Below, piece after piece: positions 29,226-62,941 of a DNA stretch of 64,000 bases (the first letter of the stretch is position 1; each line of letters opens with the position of its first letter). Origin of the DNA: Gadus chalcogrammus. Taxonomy: Eukaryota; Chordata; Actinopteri; Gadiformes; Gadidae. Location: positions 12,893,374-12,957,373 of the forward strand of contig NC_079420.1 in NCBI RefSeq assembly GCF_026213295.1, written 5' to 3'. The notes beneath the pieces were generated by a model. That model saw only the letters and a program-made list of their open reading frames with translations, was not told the DNA's origin and ran no database searches. The position numbers were made by a program, and so were the translations under genes.

Positions 29226-31577
29226 TGAGGACCAACCAGTTCACATATTCACACTCTGCAACATTTCCCACCCCAACACGTTGTGATCACAAGACAACGA
29301 TTTTTTGATATTATTTACATTTCTGATGCAGATCTGTATCAGTAACAGGAGAGAAGAATGGACGCATTTGTCAAAGATTATATTCAAAGTTATCCACAGG
29401 AACAGAAATGAACGTATATGAATGTTAAGAAGCAAGGATTTGCACCAAGCAAGAATGCACTTTTTTGGGGGGGAAGCTGTTGTGATGTTGGATGTGTTGT
29501 GTGTCATAGGATAAGCCCCGTTATGTGTTATTATCATTATAAATACAAAAGTTGGAAGATATGTGGCATAACGCAATATTTGATATAAATAATGATCTCC
29601 ACAGTTGCCTCCAACTTAGAGTTACAAGAAAAATGAAGGATTTGTTTAACTTTAAATTAACAGTTATCAGTGATATTGATCATGGATGACCATGAATGTG
29701 ATCACAGTCATACAGAACAGAGTTATGGAAGGTATTAACAATAGTTATACAAATACATACTAAAGAGAGCTGCTTTTTTTTTTTTTTTACAAGCCTATAA
29801 CGACATTTCTATGTCTTCAAAAGGGTTTGTGTTCTGTTCTTATTGTATTGTGATCGTAAACAAGACGTAGTTTAACTCTCTAAGCTTATACTGTCAAATG
29901 ATTTGTAGTCGGATCATTGACATTTAATGACTCTAAAATTACATAGACAAAACATTCTTCTCAGAGTTGGCTCTTTGAGGTTAAAACTCAACTTTCTGTT
30001 TACATAGCAATTGTTTCTGAGAGGCAGAGTTGAGGCTAGCTATGGGCCAGTCTGGGGTGAACTGACTGAAATAAAATATTGTCACCCCAAAGGTCCTGAA
30101 AAGAAAAAACTCCTCGTAAGCTCACGTGATTGCTGTTTATTATCGTTAAAACATTGCATGCCCCATTAATAAGGCTTAGGATCAATTAACTGAGGACTAC
30201 TTCAAATAAACCAGCTTCCCTTTTCCCCAACAACTTACTGGAAGGCGTGTTACCCTGCTTGGCCCACTGTGCAAGTGTACTACAATAGATGAGCCAACAT
30301 ATCAACAAGTCTTTAAGACTTTTAGTAAAGATTTTGCACTTTATTCACGCTTTCCCTGTCAACACACTGAAATAAGCCTTTATGTATGCTATATGTGGCG
30401 GTTCAGACAGAGATATTTTCCATTATGCCCAAGAGAGACTAAGGTGTGGCCAAGTATGAAGTGAACAAGTTTTTCAATGCTGTATGGGATGTATAATGTA
30501 CAGGGAGAAAAAAAGAGGATTTGTTAAATGATTGTTTTTGAATGATTTCTTTCATTTTTTTTAAGATGGTTGAATAAGTCTTGAAAGAGGTTTTATGTTG
30601 GCGGAATCCAAATCGTTGGTCTTAGGAACCTGTGACTCCTAGGGCATTGCTATCTAGCTGTGAAATAATAATAATATAAACAAAAATAGGCTATTTTTCT
30701 GAATGTAGGATCGGAATATTGCTGGATCAAAGCAATGAACAAGGATCCCAATCTTTAACCTTTTCCCAAAATAGGATGTTACAGAGAGAGGAGGCTGGGC
30801 TGAAGTGTTGTGTCGGGGTTCTGACTGGAACATCAACACGGGACATCTGTTAAGTGATGGTGGTTTCAGTTGTAACCCTACCTCCCAAAATAGTTTTTTT
30901 TTTGCTATTTCAGAAATCAAGTGTGATTCCGCAATGAACAATATTGTCACAGTGACAAGAGTACTAACTGCATCTGTAACATTTTCCTTTTCCTGAATAT
31001 AACTTGAAACACATGCAGACTAAAACAGATTGAATAGTACATCTTACAAAAATCCCTGAAAGATGTTATCCTTCTTGTCATTTTAGCTGATTTTAAATAT
31101 ATGCTCAACACTGCAGAGCTCTGACAACAGATATCGACACATACTGCTGACTCAAACAACATGACATTCAAATCCATGATCACGCCGACAGTAAATATAA
31201 GGAAACCAATAGACCACAACAGTGTCATTCGTCCATCTAACCTTTCTGCATGTGAAATATTTAGTTATATGCCTGAATGTGATAATTTGATTTAAATATC
31301 TATTTCAAGATATTTTAAAGAGGTATATTTGGAAGAAAAAAAAGCTTATTGTCTTAACTGGCATTGAAATTGCCGAATATAATACTGGGCTGTGCTTTTA
31401 TGGTTTAACCTATGAAAATGTTTAGAGGACGCTGTACTACTTGTAATTCTGTTAGTTTCTCATTTTGGACATTGTAATATTCTGTATCTCTGTCTCTCTT
31501 TCTCTCTTTATCTCAATTGTAAAACTAGAATTACTGCTGAGTCATTGTAAAAGGGAACCAGCCTGGTGAATTAATCA

Positions 31578-31583
31578 ATTAAA
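31578..31583 (+). terminator. Candidate distal polyadenylation signal of map1a
   Basis: ATTAAA followed by a T/GT-rich downstream element. It is the best-formed signal before the transposon at 31900, but AATAAA sites at 30070 and 30205 are alternatives. Confidence 0.3.
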
Positions 31584-31899
31584 GTAGATTGAAATCCAAA
31601 CTTGTTGTTTGTTTTTGTCTCTTTCAACACTTTACTAGTAACTATTATCTGTCTGCCAACGAGGTTTCCATGGAGACTGCCCTCACCTGACTCGATTGAA
31701 CCCAGGTCTTCCACTGCTCCACAGAGTCAAGGTCGAAGGTCATAATTTACATTACAATTCGAACAACATTCTTCCATTTTCTACATGACATCATTTAGTT
31801 AGGTTACCATGGAGACCTAACATAATGAGACGCAGAAAGAGAAGACAGGAGAAAAGCACATATTATTACTCATTCAAATAACTGACTGTTCACCAAACC

Positions 31900-32239
31900 C
31901 AGGGCCGTCGATAAGGGGTGAAAGGTGATGACGATTCTAGGGGCCCACAGCCCAGGGGGGGCCCACAAAAAAAAAAAAAAAAAAATAGTACTACCATAGC
32001 GCCCCGTCCCGTCCCGTCCCGTCAACAATTGCTCTTTCCACCCCCCCCCCCCCCCCCGTCAACAATTGCTCCCTCGTCAACAATTGCTCTTCCCCCCCCC
32101 CCCCCCCCCCGTCAACAATTGCTCCCTCGTCAACAATTGCTCTTTCCACCCCCCCCCCCCCCCCCCGTCAACAATTCAGCGCAGGGGGGCCCATCAGTAA
32201 ATCTTGTCTAGGGGCCCAGGAATTGTAGCAACGGCCCTG
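31900..32239. mobile_element. hAT-type non-autonomous element with perfect 8-bp target duplication
   Basis: The element begins CAGGGCCGTCGATA and ends with the inverse of CAGGGCCGTTGCTA (12 of 14 bases match). It is flanked by ACCAAACC at 31892-31899 and again at 32240-32247. An 8-bp duplication with CAGGG-type ends is the hallmark of hAT transposons. Inside are poly-A, CCGTC repeats, and four copies of GTCAACAATTGCTC separated by long poly-C runs. It has no coding capacity, so it was moved by a transposase made elsewhere. Confidence 0.9.
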
Positions 32240-32397
32240 ACCAAACCATACCATCAACCTCTAAAGAGCCACTTGTTTTTCTTTTGGCAGATTAATTGGA
32301 GGCATTATAAATAACAATACACAAATGACATTAATAAGTTAGCTTTTGCAAACCCTCTAGCCTTTCCTGCTCCTACTATTTCACACCCACCTCTCTT

Positions 32398-32474
<77 letters not shown>
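32398..32474. repeat. (CT)n microsatellite
   Basis: Pure CT dinucleotide tract of about 75 bases just downstream of the hAT element. Confidence 0.97.
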
Positions 32475-32478
<4 letters not shown>

Positions 32479-33258
32479 TTGTTTTGTTTTCCTGGGTTGA
32501 GTGAGGAGACCATTCCTTAGCCTCATTTGCTCTTCATTGCCCAGGGAAACAAGCCCCTCTCTAGCCCCCCATGGTTTCCATGGGAACTTATATCCTAAGT
32601 TTCGGTAGAGGCGGTGACGGTGTGGTGTTGGTGATACTTGTCTGTGCATTTGTTTTAATGTGTATGTGCGTGTGTGTGCGCATGTGTATGTGATTGTGAA
32701 GACTGCCGACATGTAATTGCTGGTTTGCTGCCAGCATCCCCTGTAACGGAGCTGTGTGTGACTGGTTGGGAGACAAGTCAATGAGTATAATTCAACTAGT
32801 CTGACAGCAGCTGCACCAGAGGGCGACTATTGCAGTGACAGGTGCAGCATAGGCGGGACTGAATTGGGGGATACTTTGGAGAAGACATTCAATAATTCAG
32901 CCGACTTAAGGGTAACTATCCGATTCAAGGTTATTGAACACTGGAAACGGCAATTTCAGTAATCATGTGTTATCCTGCATTTCATTTGCTGAGTCGGGCA
33001 GCATTCATTTAGATTTAAAACTGAAAGTTAACATTTAATTTGATATAAAAACAATAACATGAAATAAAGAATTTGATACATTATGATTACATAATTTATT
33101 TTTAATAAGAGAAACACTCCGCAAGCAAGAGAAATTTCTTCCCCATCATTATCTTATCTCATTACACGGCTCTTCTCAATGCTGTGGAACGCGCCGTTCA
33201 CTTGCATGGGCCTTCACAACTTCCGGCGGTGAATTATGTAACAGATAAATGTATAGAA
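32475..33258. other. Intergenic, no feature seen
   Basis: AT-rich, unique-looking sequence between the CT tract and the palindrome. No exon, RNA or transposon ends recognised. Confidence 0.5.
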
Positions 33259-33370
33259 CGCCGGTCATTATCGGGAAAATAAGCCCAGACAGGGCGAACA
33301 GGACACCGATGCGCAGCGGAGGTGTCTTGCTTCGCCCTGAAGGGGCTTATTTTCGATAATGACCGGCGAC
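33259..33370. mobile_element. Near-perfect palindrome (foldback MITE-like)
   Basis: The left arm starts CGCCGGTCATTATCGGG and the right arm ends CGATAATGACCGGCG. The loop between them is itself palindromic, with AGGGCGAA...GACACC pairing with GGTGTC...TTCGCCCT. The whole ~110 bases can fold into one long hairpin. I believe similar palindromes are dispersed in other fish genomes (recollection, not tested). The direct word ATTACACGGCT lies on both sides, at about 33160 and 33390. Confidence 0.75.
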
Positions 33371-34600
33371 GTACTTTACATAATCCTGCTTATTACACGG
33401 CTACTTGTCAAACCAAAAAAATCACTTCACACGGTGTGTCTTTTTACAATTTATTTGTTACCAGAATTCGTAGTGTTGATCAGCAGAGAAATAGTCTGCA
33501 AAAGACGTTGACGTCGCTTGGCAACCGAGTAGCCTACGCTGGGGATGATAAATTACAGTACTACTTGCGGAGTGATAGTTCGGTTGTGAAGGGCCCATGA
33601 TAGTGAACGGAGCCTTCAACGGCATGGAGGAATGTGGATTTTTTTCATCTCCAATCTGCCACAGAAGAACTACCATTTTTTAATACAATTATCCTCAAAT
33701 TAGAATGAGCCCCGGTTTGGCATTACAACTTTAAAATGGAAGAAACCTTTAGAATGGTTGACTAAATGTCGGTGGCAGAATGATTCACCCAATATTGTGT
33801 ATTTGTAGGGCTGCATTACACTTAAAGTGTACATCCCCCTGTACGCGTAGGCCGGCCTACATTCCCTTATGTTTACATCGCCATGTGTAGTCCTACGTAG
33901 TCCTGTCTACAAAACCCTTTACGTGTTAATCACGCTACAGATCAACAAGCGTGTGAATGTGAGAATAGAGGGCTCTGCATGTGAGACGGCACGGTGGGGG
34001 ACATATGCCTCTTGGCTTTGTATGACTCAGCTTTTTTTTCTCCACTCTGTCCTTCCATTCATCCACGGTTGCTTTCGTGGAGAGAAATACATCTGGGGAC
34101 GTCGCCATGGCAACGTGTGGCAGCAAGGCGAGGAGGTGTGAGTCATCACTAGAGGCCGCTTCGGGAGAGGAGTGTGGAGGGAGGAAGGGGATGTGGGCAA
34201 GTGAACAGCGGCAGAGGCAGAGCCATTAGATATTGTGCTTATAGAGGAGAGGAGCGTGTAGAGGAGAGGAGGATGTGGGACGGCATGGTAGTTAGACCAG
34301 AGAATTATAATTGTTAAAAAGCAATCAATAGCCTCTTTATTAAGCATATATACACATATGTGTATGTATATAAACTATATACACATACACACACACACAC
34401 ACACACATACTGTAGGCCTATATATATATATATACAGTATCATTTATAATTATATGTGCACACATACACCTCGAGAAAGGCAGATGAGGCCTGAAGCAGA
34501 ACCCTTCTGCTTATTAATGACAATTTACGTAGAAAGAATGCTTAATTAATTCACTGTTTGCTTCTACCCAATGCGTTATTATTATTATTATTATTATTAT
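33371..34600. other. Intergenic, no gene seen
   Basis: No convincing exon. It holds a CA/TA-rich patch (34345-34450) and an ATT trinucleotide tract at its right end that belongs to the LINE tail. Confidence 0.5.
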
Positions 34601-35343
34601 GAATAATAATAATAATAATAATAAATGAAATTTATATAGTGCTTAATATGGTACTCTAAGACGCTTTACATATTGCCCTATCAAAACTATGTAAGACAGA
34701 CTAGGAATAAAAGAAAAACAGAGGTTAAACATGAAGAATAAGGTGGGAGTTAGGTGGGGAAGGCTAGTGTAAAAAGGTATGTTTTGAGTGCAGATTTGAA
34801 AGAAGAGAGGGTTGGAGAGACTTTGATTTGGGTGGGGAGTGAATTCCAAAGGGTAGGGGCAGCAACTGAGAAGGCCCGATCACCCCAAGTCCAGCGCTTA
34901 GTCCGTGGAACTCGTAGCAGGTTGGCAGAGATGGACCTGAGGAATCGGGAGGGGGCGTGGTGATGGAGGAGGTTGGCAAGGTAGGGGGGGGGCTAGGCTG
35001 TTGAGGGCCTTGTAGGTGATGAGTACGATTTTGAAGTTGATTCTGTGTTTAATTGGAAGCCAATGGAGTTCACGGAGGACAGGTGTGATGTGTTCTCTGG
35101 AGCGGGTACCAGTGAGGAGGTGTGCAGCTGAGTTCTGGACATATTGAAGTTTTTTGAGGACCTTGTTGGTGGTGCCGTAGAGAAGACCATTGCAGTAGTC
35201 AAGCCTGGATGAAATTAAAGCGTGGATGAGTGTCGCAGCAGCGGTAGTTGACAGCTTGGGGCGGAGGCGGGCGATGTTTCGGAGGTGGAAAAAGGCAGGT
35301 TTGGTAATATGGTTAACATGGGGGAGGAAGGAGAGAGTACATA
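34601..35343 (-). mobile_element. 5'-truncated L2-clade LINE with reverse-transcriptase remnant
   Basis: On the - strand the copy encodes the C-terminal end of an L2-type LINE ORF2: FFHLRNIARLRPKLS, then SRLDYCNGLLYGTTNKVLKK, HITPVLRELHWLPIKHRI and NFKIVLITYKALNSLAPP. Further on the frame is broken by stops. The 3' end is GCACTATATAAATTTC plus an ATT repeat. The 5' end is missing, as usual for LINE insertions. A second copy of the last 160 bases lies at 13108-13267. It is a dead copy but its low divergence suggests the family has been recently active. Confidence 0.88.
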
Positions 35344-35754
35344 ATGCAGGTTAACACCCTTCTATTAGTTTCCACTATCTACATCCATCTGGCTGGGTCT
35401 GAGGCTGCTATGGTTTGCTTCGTCACACTGGCTGGACACTAACCATCTAGAACTGCTTGATAAGGGCTAACGTATCTAGAGGGAAAACAATCATGGTGTT
35501 TTTTTCGCCCCGCATGAGACTACATTAGCATCAAGTGAGCATTTTGTTGCAAGCTCATCCATGCTTCCTATACTTTACTTAGAATGTTATTTTTCTTTCC
35601 GATGTAAGTTGCGCACTTTCCTTGCACTTCTTTCCATTTCGTTAATAGCGTACGTCTTGTGACCCCATGACTGCATGTTGCACGGCTCTAATGAAAAGCG
35701 ACAAATTAAAAGACACCGATATGCAGTCCCTCACCCTTTTCCTTTCCTCCCCAG

Positions 35755-35925
35755 GAATCCATCTGTGCCGCCCAGTTGATCACCGAGGACGAGGGCCTGG
35801 GTCAGCTGGCCCACACGGTGCAGGTCTTGGTGGACGTCGTGCCGACTGCTGCCAGCCACCGCCGTGCTAGCAGACCGGAGCCGCTAGGGGTGGACAGGCC
35901 AAGCACTGCTCCATCCTTCTCTTAG
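35755..35925 (+). CDS. Unidentified terminal-type exon on the + strand
   Basis: A strong acceptor (CCTTTTCCTTTCCTCCCCAG, 35735-35754) opens a GC-rich stretch in an AT-rich setting. It reads 56 codons to TAG at 35923-35925: ESICAAQLITEDEGLGQLAH, then TVQVLVDVVPTAASHRR and a Pro/Ser-rich end. I do not recognise the product. It sits 8.2 kb downstream of the last map1a exon, on the same strand and in phase 0. It might be the last exon of a small + strand gene, or an alternative 3' exon of map1a spliced from 25870, which also ends in phase 0. No partner exon was identified between 27.5 and 35.7 kb. Confidence 0.4.
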   Translation, partial: ESICAAQLITEDEGLGQLAHTVQVLVDVVPTAASHRRASRPEPLGVDRPSTAPSFS

Positions 35926-36866
35926 CTCCATGTCGTCCACTGATTTTGATGTCATCCAAAGGTCCAAAATGGTACCCCAAAAAAATCAATGAAACACTTG
36001 GTTTGTAATCATTGGTTGATGAAAGTGAAATATGGATTTCTTCCGTGTTTAAAACAGGTAGGCCTAAGTAAAAACAGGCGTTTAGTTCGATTTTTTTGGT
36101 TTTCAAGTAGGCCTACATAAATGATGCGCATGGAAAGTGGAAGTCGATCAACTTGTTTTAAAGTTGATTCATAAAAAAAAATTGTTAGGATTTTTAACTT
36201 TAAAAAAATGTTTGCTCGTCAAACAACTAATTATCATGCAATTGTTCACACGGCATTATCATTATCGGCATTATCCCGACCAACAATAACAGCATATGTC
36301 TGCACTGAATCCATCAAAAAAAGCATGTATCAACCTTTGTCAGTTCCATTCCCTGTAGTCGTCATTCAGTCAATTCAAATAAAAAGCTATACATTTTGAT
36401 CGACCATATGGGCAGTGACTTGAGTGTTGCTGTTTATTCCTGTGCCCATCAGACTCCATCCCACCTCTCATATTCAGTCGATGAAGAGAACACAGTCTAT
36501 CTCTTGTTTAACAGTTCTACCGATAACTAACCCTAACCCTCAACCAATCAGAACCAATCAGAACCCATTATGAAGGGCTCATAGGCCCTATGGTTCTTTT
36601 TAGCCCTGTTAAGCTCGGCGCAACTTTGAAAATGCTTTGTATTTTTGTTTGTTTTTAGCTAAAAAGTCTAACGTTTTTTGTAAATCTAACAACAATGTGT
36701 GATGTTACATCAAATCATGACGTCACAAGGGTGCAGCTGATAGAGCTGTTCATAGCTACCCCTGGAGTCCTGCCACGATAGGTCTTCACTGGAGCTTGAT
36801 GTAGAGTTAGAAGCCGAACAATGTCATGTGAGTTTTAAGTCAACTATAACCTCCGCCCACTTAGTA
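35926..36866. other. Intergenic, AT-rich, no gene seen
   Basis: Includes a CCAATCAGAA direct duplication near 36545-36565 and short homopolymers. No coding or RNA features recognised. Confidence 0.5.
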
Positions 36867-36938
36867 GTGTCTCGACGGTGCAGCGGTGAGGGCTCTTGGA
36901 TGGCAGCGCTCGAGATCGGGGTTTAAGTCCTGGCACAC
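36867..36938 (+). repeat. tRNA-like segment a
   Basis: An A-box-like GGTGCAGCGGTGAGGGC, a central anticodon-arm-like part, and a B-box-like GGGTTTAAGTCCTGG with spacing close to a tRNA of about 72 bases. Acceptor pairing (GTGT with ACAC) is partial. The T stem has mismatches, so it is a tRNA-derived repeat or pseudogene rather than a working gene. Confidence 0.5.
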
Positions 36939-37196
36939 TCGATCATTCGGCCTGAGCGATGGCATGTGGTCGGAGTGAAAAACATCATTCAGACCAAGAT
37001 TGAGTGAGTGACAGAGTGAAGTCTGAAGATTAAGCTTACTACCATGTGTATTTAATGTCATATGTAACCTCTCTATGACATCAAATCATGTAAAAGCCCT
37101 ACTTTGGGCGGTCTCCACGGGAACCAGACGATTTCATGAGCCTAACAATGTGAAGTTATTCATAAGGTCAAGTATAACTTTCGACTATATCCAGGG

Positions 37197-37268
37197 CTGT
37201 TTCTCCATGGTGCAGCGGACAGAGCACACGACTCTAGGCCCTCGAGTTCTGAGTTCAAGTCCCGTCAG
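37197..37268 (+). repeat. tRNA-like segment b
   Basis: CCATGGTGCAGCGGACAGAGC in A-box position and GAGTTCAAGTCCCG in B-box position, about 72 bases overall. The preceding ~85 bases resemble those before segment a (shared AACAATGT, GTCAA-TATAAC words), so the two are copies of a longer unit. Confidence 0.5.
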
Positions 37269-37386
37269 TATGTCTCTGTTGCACTTTTTATTTTAAAAAT
37301 TCTAAGGGAAGGGGAACTTTACATTCATTATCATCATTACAATAATGTGTCCTACTAAAAATTAGCAAGAGGCCTTTGGTTCTGTT

Positions 37387-37890
37387 TTTTTCATGACGAC
37401 CAATAAAAAACAACAGTGTTACCCCTTATGTTTTTTTTCATGACGACCAATAAAAAAAAAAAGTGTCACCCCTTATGTTTTTTTTCATGACGTCCAATAA
37501 AAGACAACAGTGTTACCCCTTATGGTTTTTTTCATGACGACCAAAGAAAAACAACAGTGTCATCCCTCATGTTTCATTTGATAAAAACGACAGTGTTACC
37601 CCCTATGTTTTAATGGATAAATATCGACTGTGTTACCCCTTATGTTTCATTTGATAAAAACGACAGTGTTACCCCTCAATGTTTCATTTGATAAAAACGA
37701 CAGTGTTACCCCTTGTGTTTTTTTTCATGACGACCAATAAAAAACCACAGTGTTACCCCCTATGTTTTATTTGATAAATATCGACAGTGTTACCCCTTAT
37801 GTTTATTTCATGATGGCCGATAAAAAACGACAGTTACCCCTCATGTTTTTTCCATGTTGACCAAATAAAAATGATAGTGGTACCCCTGTC
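37387..37890. repeat. 47-bp satellite, first block (degenerate)
   Basis: Copies of a 46-48-bp unit with CATGACGACCAATAAAAAAC and CAGTGTTACCCCTTATG. Several copies diverge, with a GATAAAAACGACAGTG variant. It is adjacent to the tRNA-like segments and the same family as the block at 38340-39547. Confidence 0.9.
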
Positions 37891-37897
37891 TACGTTT

Positions 37898-37968
37898 TTA
37901 CGGGGATCCGAACCTGAGCTGTTTAGAGTGTTAACCTCCAAACTTATCAATGCACCATCAAGACACCG
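37898..37968 (-). repeat. tRNA-like segment c
   Basis: On the - strand: TTGATGGTGCATTGATAAG in A-box position and CAGGTTCGGATCCCCG in B-box position. The upstream GTCAAGTATAACCATTG matches the leader of segments a and b, so it is an inverted copy of the same unit. Confidence 0.5.
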
Positions 37969-38040
37969 AATAAAGTCTAAACAATGGTTATACTTGACTT
38001 TATAATTCGCATGAAATAGAAATATACGTCTTCCACCAGA

Positions 38041-38112
38041 GGAGATCAACCGGACTTGAACCCTGGTCTCCAGGTGTTTAGCTCACAACTCTCTCCACTT
38101 CCCACTGAGATT
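38041..38112 (-). repeat. tRNA-like segment d
   Basis: On the - strand: CTCAGTGGGAAGTGGAGAGAG in A-box position and CCAGGGTTCAAGTCCGG in B-box position. The T stem (CAGGG/CCGG) is imperfect. Boundaries are approximate. Confidence 0.45.
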
Positions 38113-38202
38113 TGTAGTTTAATGATGTCGGAGGTTTTATATGACAGTGCAATAGACATGATAGCATTACGTTTAAAATTAAAGATATTGTGTTTTCCAC
38201 AG

Positions 38203-38266
38203 AATTTCAGCCGCGGTCTCCAGTGGGTTAGGCAGAGTGCACTCCACTGCACCACAGAGGCGATGA
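38203..38266 (-). repeat. tRNA-like segment e
   Basis: On the - strand: CCTCTGTGGTGCAGTGGAGTG in A-box position, with a weak B box (GCGGCTGAAATTC). It is the most degenerate of the five. Confidence 0.35.
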
Positions 38267-38339
38267 CAATACACAATAATCAATCATCAATAAAGAGGAT
38301 ATACATGTCATTAAAATGTATGTGTGTATTTCTATTATT

Positions 38340-39547
38340 TCCCTTATGTTTTTTTTCATGACGACCAATAAAAAAAGAACAGTGTTACCCCTTATATTTT
38401 ATTTGACAAAGACAACAGTGTTACCCTTTATGCTTTTTTTCAAGACGACCAATAAAAAACAACAGTGTTACCCCTTATGTTTTTTTTCATGACGACCAAT
38501 AAAAAACAACAGTGTTACCCCTTATGTTTTTTTTCATGACGACCAATAAAAAACAACAGTGTTACCCCTTATGTTTTTTTTCATGACGACCAATAAAAAA
38601 CAACAGTGTTACCCCTTATGGTTTTTTTCATGACGACCAATAAAAAACAACAGTGTTACCCCTTATGTTTTTTTTCATGACGACCAATAAAAAACAACAG
38701 TGTTACCCCTTATGTTTTTTTTCATGACGACCAATAAAAAACAACAGTGTTACCCCTTATGTTTTTTTTCATGACGACCAATAAAAAAAAACAGTGTTAC
38801 CCCTTATGTTTTTTTTCATGACGACCAATAAAAAACAACAGTGTTACCCCTTATGTTTTTTTTCATGACGACCAATAAAAAACAACAGTGTTACCCCTTA
38901 TGTTTTTTTTCATGACGACCAATAAAAAACAACAGTGTTACCCCTTATGTTTTTTTTCATGACGACCAATAAAAAACAACAGTGTTACCCCTTATGTTTT
39001 TTTTCATGACGACCAATAAAAAACAACAGTGTTACCCCTTATGTTTTTTTTCATGACGACCAATAAAAAACAACAGTGTTACCCCTTATGTTTTTTTTCA
39101 TGACGACCAATAAAAAACAAGTGTTACCCCTTATGTTTTTTTTCATGACGACCAATAAAAAACAACAGTGTTACCCCTTGTTTTTTTTCATGACGACCAA
39201 TAAAAAACAACAGTGTTACCCCTTATGTTTTTTTTCATGACGACCAATAAAAAACAAGTGTTACCGCTTATATTTTATTTAACAAAGACAGCAGTGTTAC
39301 CATTTATGCTTTTTTTCATGACGACCAATAAAAAACAGTGTTACCCCTTATGTTTTCTTAGACAAAAACAACAGCGTTACCCCTTATGTTTTTTTTCATG
39401 ACGACCAATAAAAAACAACAGTGTTACCCCTTATGTTTTTTTTCATGACGACCAATAAAAAACAACAGTGTTACCGCTTATATTTTATTTGACAAAGACA
39501 GCAGTGTTACCATTTATGCTTTTTTTCATGACGACCAATAAAAAAAT
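38340..39547. repeat. 47-bp satellite, main block with an AATAAA in most units
   Basis: About 25 tandem copies, many identical. The unit has CATGACGACCAATAAAAAAC, ACAGTGTTACCCCTTATG and then a T8 run. Most units contain AATAAA on the + strand followed within about 15-30 bases by TGTT and a T run. A few divergent units (TTTGACAAAGACAGCAGTG type) sit at the edges. The Met/Phe/Thr-rich open frames over it are artefacts. Confidence 0.95.
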
Positions 39548-41103
<1,556 letters not shown>

Positions 41104-41109
41104 TTTATT
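41104..41109 (-). terminator. Candidate ppip5k1 polyadenylation signal
   Basis: TTTATT on the + strand, i.e. AATAAA on the gene strand, about 200 bases after the stop at 41305-41307. A second AATAAA (- strand) lies at 40893-40898. Confidence 0.5.
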
Positions 41110-41247
41110 AAATCAAAACTCTCTGGTTTCACCCGACAACACTGGCTGTGAACGAATGGCAGGGATTGGCTTGGTTTGGGTTCTGCTTTGTGAATGCCTT
41201 GTAAATGTCCAACTTCTTTCCAGACAAGTCCGGTCTGAGTCCGGGTA

Positions 41248-41249
41248 CT

Positions 41250-41280
<31 letters not shown>

Positions 41281-41304
41281 GAGGAAGAGGAGGAGGAGGA
41301 GGGT

Positions 41305-41308
<4 letters not shown>
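41248..41308. repeat. (GCA)n and (GGA)n trinucleotide tracts
   Basis: Eight or so GCA units followed by GGA/GGAAGA units directly downstream of the ppip5k1 stop codon. On the gene strand they read CTG and CCT repeats, making a strong pyrimidine tract before a CAG. Confidence 0.9.
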
Positions 41309-62928
<21,620 letters not shown>

Positions 62929-62941
62929 CTAACACAAGCAC

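Larger units (their letters stand above)
27504..31583 (+). other. map1a 3' UTR and flank
   Basis: No coding region is seen. Candidate polyadenylation hexamers on the + strand are AATAAA at 30070-30075 and 30205-30210, and ATTAAA at 31578-31583, which is followed within about 20 bases by a GT/T-rich stretch (TTGTTGTTTGTTTTTG). MAP1A messages have long 3' UTRs, so the distal site is plausible. The stretch also contains short AT repeats (28730-28785) and a tRNA-like fragment near 29190. Confidence 0.45.

Noticed and set aside
34754..34963. + strand open frame
   Set aside because: Shadow of the L2 LINE, whose coding direction is the - strand.
36867..38266. Functional tRNA genes
   Set aside because: Box-like words are present, but stems have mismatches and no unit gives a convincing full cloverleaf by eye; recorded as tRNA-like repeats instead.
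39213..39401. 62-codon frame in the 47-bp satellite
   Set aside because: The unit is not a multiple of three and the frame is only held open by local unit variants.
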